This document shows, piece by piece, positions 50,745-59,994 of a DNA stretch of 64,000 nt. Below the pieces are notes generated by a model. The model ran no database searches. It saw nothing but the letters and a program-made list of their open reading frames with translations, and was not told where the DNA came from. Each line of letters begins with the position of its first letter. The first letter of the stretch is position 1. The position numbers and the translations under genes are program-made. The stretch is taken from NCBI RefSeq assembly GCF_015674855.1, contig NZ_JADMLG010000001.1:1-64000 (forward strand), in the 5' to 3' direction. This stretch comes from Nocardia bovistercoris (GTDB lineage: Bacteria; Actinomycetota; Actinomycetes; Mycobacteriales; Mycobacteriaceae).

Positions 50745-51689
50745 ATGGCCGGTAAACGCCGCCTCGCACTACACGCAGCTCTGCCGGATCGATACGGACA
50801 CTTCGACATTCCCGCCGCCACGATCGACCACCGAGGCCGACTCGTTGCCCTGCTCGTGGAGCCCACACAACTCCCCGCCACGCGTACGCCCAGCCCCGTC
50901 TACGATGCGGTCGTCGTCATCTGCGACAACGGCGACATCGACCAGATACCCCTGAACGGCCTCGATCGACAGTTCCACGAGATCGACGTCCTCGACGACG
51001 GAATCATTTTGGGCGCCGCACGAATCGAACGAATCGAGCCCACGGATCCGACCTTGCCCCGCAACATCGTCGCCTTCGACACCGAGGGACATCAACGGGG
51101 CGCCTTCTACGCGGGAGACGCGATCGCTCAAATGCTGACAGATCCTGACGGGCGGATCTGGATCAGCTCCTTCGACGAAACCACCTTCGCGTTCGCTGGA
51201 CCCGACGGATCCTGGTCCAACGGTTCCGGGATCGGCCTCGCACGTTGGGACAACCTCAACAGTGAGCCTTGGTTCGCTTTCCACGGCACCGTACCCGATG
51301 TCGACTGGTTCGACTGCTATGCGGTCAATGTCGGCCGCACCCGCACCCACGCCTGTCCCTACACGAAGTTTCCGCTGGTGGAGATGGACGCCGATGGCGT
51401 GCGGTCGATCACCCGAAACTCCATCACCCGCTGCGTCGGCTTGACGGTATCGGACTCGACCTTCGGCTTCTTCGACCAGCATCGACACAAAGGAAAACCG
51501 AGATGGGCGATCCGAAAGGGCCGACTCCAGGACGGAGTCATCACCGAAACCGACACCGAAGAACTCGTTCTGCCGGATGGCCGGCGATCCGAGCGATGGG
51601 CTCGCGGAAACATCGGACGTGACTCGACCCTGTGGTTGCACGAGAACGGCAACCCCGGACGCTGGTATCGGTACGAACTCGATGGCTGA
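50745..51689 (+). CDS. Hypothetical protein, possibly beta-propeller
   Basis: A 314-residue soluble protein rich in short beta-strand patterns with repeated aromatic/Asp turns (ILGAARIERIEPTD, QMLTDPDGRIWISSFDE, FAGPDGSWSNGSG), like a propeller made of degenerate blades. No signal peptide, no catalytic motif recognised. The start is ATG 50745; it appears to be a single-gene unit. Confidence 0.6.
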   Translation: MAGKRRLALHAALPDRYGHFDIPAATIDHRGRLVALLVEPTQLPATRTPSPVYDAVVVICDNGDIDQIPLNGLDRQFHEIDVLDDGIILGAARIERIEPTDPTLPRNIVAFDTEGHQRGAFYAGDAIAQMLTDPDGRIWISSFDETTFAFAGPDGSWSNGSGIGLARWDNLNSEPWFAFHGTVPDVDWFDCYAVNVGRTRTHACPYTKFPLVEMDADGVRSITRNSITRCVGLTVSDSTFGFFDQHRHKGKPRWAIRKGRLQDGVITETDTEELVLPDGRRSERWARGNIGRDSTLWLHENGNPGRWYRYELDG

Positions 51690-51880
51690 CACTCTCCGAG
51701 GACACGAGTCGGTCTCGGGCAACACGACGCCGCACCCACCGCCGCGCGGCCGAAAGACGGTTCCAGTTCAGCCCTTCCAAGGCATCGGAACATTCGATAC
51801 GGCAGCCGCCAGTCACCCGACGAGATCAACTGTGGCCCAGCAGTTTCCCGGGTCACGGCCGCACCGGACGGATCGCGGCA

Positions 51881-52270
51881 CTATCGGATGTCTCGAGAGG
51901 AGAGATCTGCGCGCTGCTGGGCGTCCAGCACTTCGTCACCGTGCTGGTCTGCCCACTGACCGAGACGTTCGATGGGATCGAGCAGGCTCCGGCCCAGCGG
52001 TGTCAGCGTGTATCGGCCCGAGGTCCGTGTCACGAGACCGTTGTACTCGAGGCGGCGGACCGTCTCGGTCAGTACTTTCGCGCTGACCCCGCCGATGTGA
52101 CCGCGCAACTCGCCGTGCCGTCGCGGACCGTCTCGAAGCGCCCACAACACGACACCGTTCCACGTGTTGGCCAGCAGATCCAACGCCAGCCTGGCCCGAC
52201 AGTCGGCGAGCAACCTCGGATCGCTGTCGGGAACCATTCGGTAACCACCGTGGTGCCTAACGTCTCTCAT
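51881..52270 (-). CDS. HxlR-family transcriptional regulator
   Basis: A 129-residue winged-helix regulator of the HxlR type: CRARLALDLLANTWNGVVLW, RRHGELRGHIGGVSAKVLTE (recognition helix) and YNGLVTRTSGRYTLTPLGRS (wing). The start is ATG 52270, only 29 bases from the divergent reductase gene, so one short promoter region serves both and the regulator probably controls the reductase. Confidence 0.85.
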   Translation of the reverse strand: MRDVRHHGGYRMVPDSDPRLLADCRARLALDLLANTWNGVVLWALRDGPRRHGELRGHIGGVSAKVLTETVRRLEYNGLVTRTSGRYTLTPLGRSLLDPIERLGQWADQHGDEVLDAQQRADLSSRDIR

Positions 52271-52299
52271 GTATCCATCGAATCAGTTGAGGAGACAGT

Positions 52300-52932
52300 A
52301 TGCGGATCGGCGTTCTCGGAACCGGCGACATGGCCGACGCACTCGGCGGCCAGTGGGTCCGGCGGGGCCACGACGTCATGATCGGCGGGCGCAGCGGCGA
52401 GCGGGCGACCGCGCTCGCCACCCGGATCGATGCGACCCACGGCACCCTCGCCGAGGCCGCGGCGTTCGGCGAGGTGCTGCTGCTCGCGGTGCCATACGAC
52501 GCGGCGCCCGCGGCGCTCACCGAGGCCGGAGCGATACCGGGACGAATCGTGCTCGACTGCACCAACCCGGTCATCCCCGGACGGTTCACCCTGGCGACCC
52601 CGGGACACTCGGCTGCCGAACGATTCGCCGACCAAGTGCCCGAGGCCCGCGTGGTGAAAGCGTTCAACCTCTGCCACGTGGATGTGTGGCGAATGACCCC
52701 GCCGCAATTCAACGGTCGGCCCTTGGCGGTGCCGCTGTGCGGTGACCTCGACGCGGTCGACACCGCGTCCTCACTGGTCGCCGCTCTCGGCTGCCATCCG
52801 ATCAACGCCGGGACCTTGGAACGCGCCGGTCTGCTGGAGGCCACAGCGGCGTTCATGATCGGCCTCTGGTTCAGCGGCGAAGACGCACAGGCCGTGCTAC
52901 CTCCGCTGGAATACGCCCAGGGCATGCGGTAA
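52300..52932 (+). CDS. NADP-binding reductase, F420-dependent NADP reductase-like
   Basis: A 210-residue Rossmann protein. The dinucleotide-binding motif is RIGVLGTGDMADALGGQWVR with GGRS after strand 2 (favouring NADP), then LLLAVPYDAAPA and VLDCTNPV. This is the layout of the F420-dependent NADP reductase (Fno) family and its relatives. Divergent to an HxlR regulator, as is common for such reductases. Cofactor partner not proven. Confidence 0.78.
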   Translation: MRIGVLGTGDMADALGGQWVRRGHDVMIGGRSGERATALATRIDATHGTLAEAAAFGEVLLLAVPYDAAPAALTEAGAIPGRIVLDCTNPVIPGRFTLATPGHSAAERFADQVPEARVVKAFNLCHVDVWRMTPPQFNGRPLAVPLCGDLDAVDTASSLVAALGCHPINAGTLERAGLLEATAAFMIGLWFSGEDAQAVLPPLEYAQGMR

Positions 52933-53076
52933 CCCGCTGCACCGACCACAGACCCTCGAGTGCCGACCGGCGCCTACCCACACCCTCCGACCAGCTTCCC
53001 CCGGCCGGTGATCGGCAGGTGGCGGTCGTGCCATGAGATCGGCAGTCACCCAAGGATCTCCGTGCTCGTCGATGAC

Positions 53077-53092
53077 CGGCTCGCGGCATTAC
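53077..53092 (-). repeat. Dispersed motif copy 8 (inverted)
   Basis: Reads GTAATGCCGCGAGCCG on the minus strand; with flanks AACATCCG before and GTC after it is the closest relative of copies 1 and 7. The only copy on the minus strand, lying beyond the 3' end of an IS5-like relic. Confidence 0.55.
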
Positions 53093-53224
53093 CGGATGTT
53101 GCAGAAGCGCCGCCCCGCCGCAGCCGCCCGCTCTACTACGAGCACGAGTACTCCAGTATCCACCGCGCGGCGACGACAGCACTCCTGAGCGGCGATGGCC
53201 GGTCCCCGGTGACGCCGGCCACCT

Positions 53225-53415
53225 GTCAGTCTGGATTGCCGGGCGTGCGCGAGGTTGGTCGGAGTGGCCACCCCGGCCATCGCGACACCCACCCCTTGCC
53301 ACGCGACCGGCAGTCCCGCAGGATCTTCCAGGTCTTCGTCCGAGCGAATGCATGCTCGACGCGAGCAGAGACCCTGCGATGGGACTTGTGGGCCTATTTC
53401 CATTCCGGTAGCTCG
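53225..53415 (-). pseudogene. IS5-family (DDE_Tnp_4) transposase remnant
   Basis: Minus-strand translation gives HKSHRRVSARVEHAFARTK then TWKILRDCRSRGKG, the conserved C-terminal block of DDE_Tnp_4 transposases. After a frame change it continues as GVAMAGVATPTNLAHARQ. Only about 60 residues remain. Confidence 0.65.
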
Positions 53416-53549
53416 ACACCAGGTATCGTAATGCGCCACGAACACGCGATAATGGGGGTCCCCGACGACGCCCAGGGCAAGCCGGGTCGGCCGGACTCGC
53501 TCGCTGGCACCTTCGCCGATGCCTCGGTCGAGGGTGGCGGCGAATCGAA

Positions 53550-53954
53550 ATGGCGGTTGAACTGATCACGGCGAGAAGCGGATACAAGGATCGGTGGACC
53601 GCGGTGCCGTTCATCGCGCTGACGGGGATCATCGCCGTGCTGACTTGGCGGACAGACGGTTTCGCGCACGTCGCGGTTATCGTGGCCATGGTCGGTGTGA
53701 TGGTCGTGCAGACGGTGGGCGTCGTCGTGGGTTGGCAAGGGACGGTGAGCGAACGCCAACGGAACGTACTCATCCCGCTGCTCCTTCTCGCGGCGACCGG
53801 AGCCGTGCTACTCGCGTTCGGAACCAGCGCCGACACAATCGCACCCGGGATGTCACCATTGTTCGCGGGTCTCGTCGCCGGCTTGCTCCTCCAATGTCAT
53901 CTGCTCCGCCGGGCCGCTCGCTCTCGAGTTTCCGCGCCCCATGTGGAACCATGA
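53550..53954 (+). CDS. Small integral membrane protein
   Basis: A 134-residue protein with four predicted membrane helices (WTAVPFIALTGIIAVLTW, VAVIVAMVGVMVVQTVGVVV, VLIPLLLLAATGAVLLAFG, SPLFAGLVAGLLLQCHL). No family recognised; start ATG 53550. It sits alone between a degraded region and the sigma factor gene. Confidence 0.6.
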   Translation: MAVELITARSGYKDRWTAVPFIALTGIIAVLTWRTDGFAHVAVIVAMVGVMVVQTVGVVVGWQGTVSERQRNVLIPLLLLAATGAVLLAFGTSADTIAPGMSPLFAGLVAGLLLQCHLLRRAARSRVSAPHVEP

Positions 53955-54119
53955 TCGGCTGACTAGAACTCGGTCCCAGAACGTCCGGTATATGGGTTGC
54001 GGCATGTTGATTCGGTTTCGGGCGAGCTGGGTTGCTGATCCGTGGTGGATGCCGTCACGCCGATGACCTGCCCGCAGCCCTCACATCCGAAGACAGTGAA
54101 GCTGATGCGGAATCCGCGC

Positions 54120-54926
54120 TCAGCGGGTGAGATGAGCGAGTTTCTCCGGATTGCCGATCGCGCGGAGGGCGCGGACGAGGTGGCCTTCGGTCTCCAGGTC
54201 GATCACCGCCATCACCTGACCGCGCAGTGACACGACGACACCCGGCCTGCCGTTGACGTCGGCGACGCGGAAGTCCGCGCCCGCCCCGAACAGCGAATCG
54301 GCCAACACGATCGACACGAGTTCGCTGCCGACCTGGGCGCTTTGTGGTGCACCTGCGATGCGACCGCCGGAGTCGAACTCGCCGACGACGTCGGGAGCCA
54401 GGACCGCGACGAGGTCGGCGATATCGCCGCCCGCGCAGGCCGCGGCGAACCGTTCGGCCACGGACTCGGCCTGTGCGCCCGTGACGTCGAAGCGCGGCTC
54501 GGAGTCGTCGCGGATGACGGCGCGGGCGCGGCTGGCGAGCTTTCGTGGCGCGGCCGGTGACCTCCCGACTATCTCGCTGATCGCCTGGAACGTCAGACCG
54601 AACACGTCGTGCAGTACGAAGGCGACCCGTTCGGCGGGGCTCAGAGTGTGGAGGACGGCCAGCAACGCGATCCGGATGGTGTCGTCGAGGGTGACCTGGT
54701 CGGCGGGGTCGGGTGCGGATGCGAATTGATCGATCAGCGGCTCGGGCAGCCAGGGACCGACATACCTGCGGCGTGTCGCACTCGCACGAAGCATGTCGAG
54801 GCACACTCGTCCGGCTACGGTGACCAGCCAACCCTCGACATCCTCGATCCCGTCCGCGCCGACGCGTGTCAGTCGCACGAACGTCTCCTGCATCGCGTCC
54901 TCGGCGTCGGTCAGCGTACCCAGCAT
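54120..54926 (-). pseudogene. ECF sigma factor (SigJ/ECF41-like), 5' truncated
   Basis: Contains the end of region 2 (MLGTLTDAEDAMQETFVRLT), region 4 (LHTLSPAERVAFVLHDVFGL then TFQAISEIVGRSPAAPRKLA) and a C-terminal SnoaL-like domain (AERFAAACAGGDIADLVAV), as in ECF41/SigJ-type factors, where that domain regulates activity. The 20-30 residues that should precede SYRMLGT are missing: the frame runs straight into the antisense of the hydrolase gene. Either it starts at this internal ATG or, more likely, it is broken. Promoter lost. Confidence 0.7.
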
Positions 54927-54936
54927 GCGGTAGCTG

Positions 54937-55746
54937 GTGTTGTTGGTGCACGTGGGTTTGTGCTCGCTGCTCTGGAAGGGTCTCATCACGGAGTTGGCGC
55001 CTCGGTTCCGGTGCATCACCCTCGACGTGCCGGGTTCCGGCTTGTCCGGTCCGGCGCCTGCCTCGCCGGCCGCCGCCTCGGATGCGATCGGGCGATTCAT
55101 CGATCGGCTCGATCTGCGCGACGTCACTCTGGCGGTGCACGACACCGGCGGCTGGGCCACCATGGCCGCGGTCGGGGCAGAGCGGTCGCGCGCCGAGCGC
55201 GTCTCACGGGTGGTCGCGGTCAACACGTTCGGCTGGTCACCGCGCGGAGTGCTGCGGCTCGCCCTGCTGTTCATGGGCTCGACCGTGATACGTGAACTCA
55301 CGGTGTGGACAGGGTTCCTCGCCTGGGGCAGCGCCACCCGCTTCGGCGTGGGCCGACACTTCGACCGGGCCACCAAGCGAGCATGGCGGCGTTGTCTGCG
55401 CCCGCACTCGCAGCGGCGGTTTCTACACCACATGTTCGCAGGCGCCGCCAAAGACCGTGCCACATCGCAGGCGGCCGAACGGGGGATCGCGGCCCTGGCG
55501 GACCGGCCTACGATGACGGTATTCGGACGGTTCGGCGACTACTTCCTCTTCCGCCGCGGCTGGCGACGCATCCGACCAGCCATGACCGACGTCACCGTCC
55601 CGTGGGGGTTGCACTTCCCCCAATCGGACAACCCCGCCCTGGTCGCGCGGACCATCATCGAATGGCGAAGAAACGCCTCAGCCGCCGAGCCGACCAACGC
55701 CGCCGCCACATCGGCGACCCGATCAGCCTTGTCGGAAAAGAAGTGA
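54937..55746 (+). pseudogene. Alpha/beta hydrolase (haloalkane-dehalogenase-like), 5' truncated
   Basis: Begins abruptly within the first core strand (LLVHVGLCSLLWKGLITEL) and continues with FRCITLDVPGSGLSG, LAVHDTGGWATMAAVG (position of the nucleophile: Asp in VHDTGGW, as in haloalkane dehalogenases) and HFPQSDNPALVARTI at the end. About 30-50 N-terminal residues are missing. A GTG at 54937 could start a shortened protein, but no ribosome site is seen. Its broken end lies 10 bases from the broken end of the sigma factor gene. The 3' end overlaps the DM13 gene. Confidence 0.65.
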
Positions 55747-56285
55747 TGTACCCACTGGTACAGAAGGTTCGGAGGTCTGCCGTGACACCGCTCGCCTGGC
55801 CGGCAGGCGGCATCGTGCTCGCCGGCGTGATATTCCTGTTCGCGCTGTGGACGCTCTGGACTCGATCTCGCCTCGACGAGAACCTGCCGAGCTTCGTCGA
55901 CGGCGCGCTCACGGGCGGCGCGGTCGAATCCGCGGCGCCCGCGATCACCGAACTCACCAGGGGACGCTTCGTGCGCCAGGAACACGAAGTGGTGGGAACC
56001 GCCCGACTACTCGAGCTACCCGACGGGCGACGCATCCTGCGATTGGAGGACTTCGCCACGTCCGACGGGCCCGACTTGCACGTCTGGTTGTCGGAAAAGG
56101 CAGCCGGTGGGAATTGGTTCAAGTACGGCCGGGGACGCCGTGTCCGACTGGGCGCTCTCAAAGCGACCGATGGCAACCACAACTACCCGATTCCCGCCGA
56201 CCACGACCTGTCCGGGCTGCGATCTGCCGTCATTTGGTGCCGACGATTCCACGTGGCGTTCGGGTCGGCGCCGCTGGAGACCTGA
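55746..56285 (+). CDS. DM13-domain membrane-anchored protein
   Basis: A 179-residue protein with an N-terminal membrane anchor (LAWPAGGIVLAGVIFLFALW, about 16-38) and an extracytoplasmic DM13 domain: RFVRQEHEVVGTARLLELPD, LEDFATSDGPDLHVWLS and NYPIPADHDLSGLRS. DM13 domains are proposed to act in electron transfer. The ATG overlaps the hydrolase stop, so it depended on that gene's transcript; loss of the upstream promoter may leave it silent. Confidence 0.78.
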   Translation: MYPLVQKVRRSAVTPLAWPAGGIVLAGVIFLFALWTLWTRSRLDENLPSFVDGALTGGAVESAAPAITELTRGRFVRQEHEVVGTARLLELPDGRRILRLEDFATSDGPDLHVWLSEKAAGGNWFKYGRGRRVRLGALKATDGNHNYPIPADHDLSGLRSAVIWCRRFHVAFGSAPLET

Positions 56286-56293
56286 GCGGCGGG

Positions 56294-56833
56294 TCAGCGT
56301 TCGCTGGCGTCGGGGCGGGGGGCCGGGCATTTCGTGCCGGGGACGGTCGCCACTTCGAAGTGCCACCATTCGTTGAGGTAGGTGCGGCACAGCCCCCAGC
56401 GGCTGCCGCGGGCCTCGAGCCAGGACGCTCCCTCCTGCGGGCCGACATCGATCGCTTTCCCGGCAACGTGGGTCGATTCCTCGGGCGGCAGCACCCAGCG
56501 GCGGGCCGCTTCGGGGCTGCCGTAGGTGGCGATGCCGTCCTCCCAGAGCGCCTGCTGTTCGGCGTGGGTGCGGTAGCCGGAGTTGATCCGCAGTGGCACG
56601 CCTTCGCTGTGCGCGGTGTCTTCGGCGAGGGTGTAGGCCAGGGCCAGGGGTGCGCTGAGGCCGTCGGTTCCCGGTGCGAACGGCTGGACTTCGCGCTGGT
56701 CCTCGGGTGCGGCGGTGGCCATGGGGGTCGTGAGCGGTGCGCCGGGCGCGAGCACGGCCAGCAGTGCGGGCGCGATCGCGGTGAGCAGTGCCGCCGCCAC
56801 TCGCGGGTGGGATCTCTCGCCGGAGCGCAACAT
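56294..56833 (-). CDS. M15-family D-Ala-D-Ala carboxypeptidase (VanY-like), secreted
   Basis: A 179-residue secreted peptidase of the VanY/M15B type that trims peptidoglycan stem peptides. Signal peptide at the N-terminus (VAAALLTAIAPALLAVLAPG). Catalytic motifs: INSGYRTHAEQ, the zinc-binding THVAGKAIDVGP (H-x6-D) and EWWHFE (catalytic Glu and zinc His). Start 56833 puts the signal peptide at the right place; the longer frame from 56968 would bury it. Confidence 0.88.
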   Translation of the reverse strand: MLRSGERSHPRVAAALLTAIAPALLAVLAPGAPLTTPMATAAPEDQREVQPFAPGTDGLSAPLALAYTLAEDTAHSEGVPLRINSGYRTHAEQQALWEDGIATYGSPEAARRWVLPPEESTHVAGKAIDVGPQEGASWLEARGSRWGLCRTYLNEWWHFEVATVPGTKCPAPRPDASER

Positions 56834-57182
56834 GCCGACGATGGTAGCGACACGCCGGAATGTGACACCGGGCACAACGGTCGTATCGGACTCCCACGCC
56901 ACATCGGCCGCCGATTTGCGACGAGGATCCAGACTGCCGGTCGCGTGCCACCGGTCCACGCCTCGCATGCTTCACGACCGCAGCCACCAGACACGTCACC
57001 GGCGCGGCTTAACCGGAAGTAATCCGAACACCACGTTGAAATTGCTCTACAATTGCTGAGCAGTTCGAAGGTTTGGCGGCACCGAAGGCGAATTCGCGCC
57101 CGTTTCCACGAGGGCGCGATAAAGGAGCGTGCGACCGCACAGCGGGCGCGCGCGGAACTTCGAACCGAGGACGGCGCTGCAC

Positions 57183-58568
57183 ATGACCGACGTCGACTAT
57201 TGCGTTGTTGGCGGGGGATTCGCCGGATTGGCGGCCGCGCTGCGGCTGAAACAAGCGGGACGAACGGTGGCGCTGCTCGAGGCCCGTGACCGACTCGGCG
57301 GACGCACATTCACCGAAGTGCGCACGGACGGGTCGTGGATCGACCGCGGCGGCGCCTGGATCGGGCCGGGACAGGACCGGGTCCGCGCGATGATGCACGA
57401 GTTCGGCGTGCCGAGCTATCGGCAGTACACCGACGGCGAGGCCATGATCGTGGTCGACGGCGAACAGCACCGCTACACGGGCACGGTCCCGTGGTCGATG
57501 AGCCCGTGGGCGGCGATGAACATCGGCGCGGCGCTGCTCGAACTGGGGCACATGTGCAAATCGATTCCGCTCGAGGCGCCGTGGACGGCCGGGAACGCCG
57601 ACAAGTGGGACCGGGTGAGCCTGGCGCACTGGCTGCACCACAACACCCTCTCGAAATCCGCGTACGCGCTGCTCGAGACCGCGATCGCCGGATGCTACAC
57701 CAGCGACGCCGCTGAGGTGTCGCTGCTGTTCGTGCTGTATCAGATGGCGTCGGGAGGCGGGCCCGGGTTCGTCCTCGGCGTGCACGACGGCGCCCAGGAC
57801 GCTCGCCCCGTCGGCGGCATGGGCGCGATCTACCGTCCGATGGCCGTCGAACTCGGCGATTCGATCCACCTCGCACAGCCCGTCCGCCACATCCACCAGG
57901 ACGCCGACAAGGTGACCGTGCGCTCCGACGAGCTGATCGTGCGGGCCCGCCGTGTGATCGTCGCGGTCCCGCTCGCGATCGCGAGCCAGATCCTGTTCGA
58001 CCCGATGCTGCCGGTCGACCGCTCCTTCCTGCACCAGCGGATGCCGAGCGGTTCGATCATCAAGACCGCCGTCGTCTACGACGAACCGTTCTGGCGCGCC
58101 GACGACCTGTCCGGCCAATCGGCGGCCCCCGGCTCCCCCGCGACCATCACCATCGACGCCTGCACCGACACCGGCCGCCCCGGCATCCTGTGCGTCATCA
58201 CCGAAGGCCCCATCGCACGGAGAATCGGACGACTCGACGCTCCCGAGCGCCGCGCGGCGACACTCACCGCCCTCGCCGAGCGCTTCGGCGACAAGGCCCG
58301 TACACCGGTCGACTACATCGAACAGAACTGGAGCATCGAACGCTATTCCGGCGGCGGCATGCTCAGCCACGCGCCGACCGGCGTACTCACCCAATTCGGC
58401 CACGCCCTACGCCGCCCATGCGGACGAATCCATTGGGCCGGAACCGAAAGTTCCGCCGTCATGTGCGGGTGGGTCGACGGCGCGATCCGCTCGGGCGAGC
58501 GGGCCGCGAGCGAGGTGGTGGAACACGAATCACTCGTCACGTCAGGAGGAAAGTCGACCACCCGCTGA
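57183..58568 (+). CDS. Flavin-containing amine oxidase
   Basis: A 461-residue FAD enzyme of the monoamine oxidase family. The FAD-binding motif CVVGGGFAGLAAALRLKQAG is at the N-terminus, then LEARDRLGGRTFTEV, and the C-terminal flavin-covering motif IHWAGTESSAV with GWVDGAIRSGERAA. It oxidises a primary or secondary amine to the imine with H2O2 release. The start is ATG 57183. Single gene; substrate unknown. Confidence 0.88.
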   Translation: MTDVDYCVVGGGFAGLAAALRLKQAGRTVALLEARDRLGGRTFTEVRTDGSWIDRGGAWIGPGQDRVRAMMHEFGVPSYRQYTDGEAMIVVDGEQHRYTGTVPWSMSPWAAMNIGAALLELGHMCKSIPLEAPWTAGNADKWDRVSLAHWLHHNTLSKSAYALLETAIAGCYTSDAAEVSLLFVLYQMASGGGPGFVLGVHDGAQDARPVGGMGAIYRPMAVELGDSIHLAQPVRHIHQDADKVTVRSDELIVRARRVIVAVPLAIASQILFDPMLPVDRSFLHQRMPSGSIIKTAVVYDEPFWRADDLSGQSAAPGSPATITIDACTDTGRPGILCVITEGPIARRIGRLDAPERRAATLTALAERFGDKARTPVDYIEQNWSIERYSGGGMLSHAPTGVLTQFGHALRRPCGRIHWAGTESSAVMCGWVDGAIRSGERAASEVVEHESLVTSGGKSTTR

Positions 58569-58645
58569 GTCGGTCTCCCACGCACTGATTCTCATGCGGG
58601 AAACATGACTCGACGAGAATTATGGCCGCGATTCACCGATTTCGG

Positions 58646-59362
58646 TCACGGTGTCGCCGGGGTGAGTTCGAAGAAGATGAATTGCGGGTTGTGGGTGAGA
58701 TAGCGGTAGACGTCCGGGGCGCTGTCGGCCATGCGCTCGCGCGGTTCGGGCTCGCGGATCGCGGAGACGGTGAATCCGGACGTTTCGAACGCCGCAAGCA
58801 TCGCTCGCAGTGGACGATGCCAGAAACGCATGGCCATGGTCTGCTCGTCGCGGAACCAGTTCTCGGTGTACTGATAGGTTCCGAAATAGTCGTCGCTGCC
58901 GCTGATTCGCATGTCCATGAAGGGATGGTGGGTCGACAACACCACCCTGCCGCCCGGCGACAGTACACGACGGAACTCCCGCAGAGTGGGTTCCCAGTGG
59001 TGCAGGTAGTGCATCACCAGCGAGGACAGAATCAGCTCGAAGACATTGTCCGAGAACGGGAGTGGGGCGCTCAGATCACCCTGCCGCAAGGACGCGTCCG
59101 GCCCGAGACGCGCACGGGCGATCTCCAACATCGACCCGCTCAGATCCATCCCGGTGACACGCGCGCCACGTTCGGTCAGTTCGGCGGCGAGAACGCCGGT
59201 GCCACATCCGGCGTCGAGCACCCGCAGATCCCTGACGTCTCCGGCGAGATCCAGAATCGCGGGCCGTTCGTAATCGGCGTTGTACGGGCCCGTCTCGTTC
59301 TGCCGCCCATAGGTCCGCGCGAACCGGTCGTAGTCGTTGTACCGGACATTCTCTGAGGTCAC
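58646..59362 (-). CDS. Class I SAM-dependent methyltransferase
   Basis: A 238-residue methyltransferase (Methyltransf_11 type): VLDAGCGTGVLAAELTERGA binds SAM, VTGMDLSGSMLEIARARL is motif II, and LSSLVMHYLHHWEPTLREF plus LSPGGRVVLSTHHPF complete the core. GTG start at 59362. Related enzymes methylate small metabolites; substrate not predictable. Confidence 0.85.
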   Translation of the reverse strand: MTSENVRYNDYDRFARTYGRQNETGPYNADYERPAILDLAGDVRDLRVLDAGCGTGVLAAELTERGARVTGMDLSGSMLEIARARLGPDASLRQGDLSAPLPFSDNVFELILSSLVMHYLHHWEPTLREFRRVLSPGGRVVLSTHHPFMDMRISGSDDYFGTYQYTENWFRDEQTMAMRFWHRPLRAMLAAFETSGFTVSAIREPEPRERMADSAPDVYRYLTHNPQFIFFELTPATP

Positions 59363-59388
59363 TCGACAAGGCTATGCGCGCGATGCGG

Positions 59389-59994
59389 TCAGCCGAGCGC
59401 GGCGGCGGTGGTCAGCCAGTTCCGTTCGTGCCGATTGTCGGTGATACGGAGGAAGGCTCGGACGGCACGAGCGGAGTCGGGGCGTTCTCCGGTTCCGGAA
59501 GGAGTGGTGAGCAGGACCGATGTCGCGGCGGAGAGCTTCTTCAAGGCGAGATAGGGTTCGCTGCTCGATGACGACCATGGCACCGGTTTGTCGCTGCCGA
59601 TGGCACGGCGGACGATTTTGAACGCTTGGCGCAGCGCACCGAGCTGGTCGATCTGCGCGTCGGTCAGCGGTCGGTCCGCGGCGAGTTTGGCCACCAGCGC
59701 TTCGATCGCCCCTTCGGCGGCGGTCGCGCGCTGGAGACAGTCCCACCGGGCGGACTCGAGCGCCGCGGCCGCGCTCGCGCGCGCGCCGACAAGGTTGTTC
59801 CAGGTCTTCCAGGTCGCGATCAACTCACCGTAGAGGACTTGAAAGTCCCTCGCCGCGGCCAAATTTCCGTCACGGCGCGATTTGATCTGATCCCAGTGAT
59901 CGGCGATGCGGGTTGATACCAGCCAGCCGCCGACGAGGGTGGACAGCACGGTCAGCAAGGACACGCCTACCGAGGCGAGGATCGACACTTCCAC
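59389..59994 (-). CDS. Hypothetical single-pass membrane protein
   Basis: A 201-residue protein with one N-terminal helix (ILASVGVSLLTVLSTLVGGWLV) and a long, mostly alpha-helical cytosolic part (DGNLAAARDFQVLYGELIAT, LTDAQIDQLGALRQAFKIVR). No family recognised. It lies 26 bases upstream of the methyltransferase on the same strand and may share its transcript. Confidence 0.55.
   Translation of the reverse strand: MEVSILASVGVSLLTVLSTLVGGWLVSTRIADHWDQIKSRRDGNLAAARDFQVLYGELIATWKTWNNLVGARASAAAALESARWDCLQRATAAEGAIEALVAKLAADRPLTDAQIDQLGALRQAFKIVRRAIGSDKPVPWSSSSSEPYLALKKLSAATSVLLTTPSGTGERPDSARAVRAFLRITDNRHERNWLTTAAALG

Larger units (their letters stand above)
52933..53549. other. Degraded region with IS5-like remnant
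   Basis: A 617-base stretch with no intact gene. It contains the inverted dispersed-motif copy and a fragment of an IS5-type transposase. An open frame of 201 codons on the plus strand overlaps the remnant and looks like chance. Confidence 0.5.

Noticed and set aside
52960..53565. 201-codon plus-strand frame
   Set aside because: It overlaps the IS5-like remnant on the other strand and has no protein-like features.
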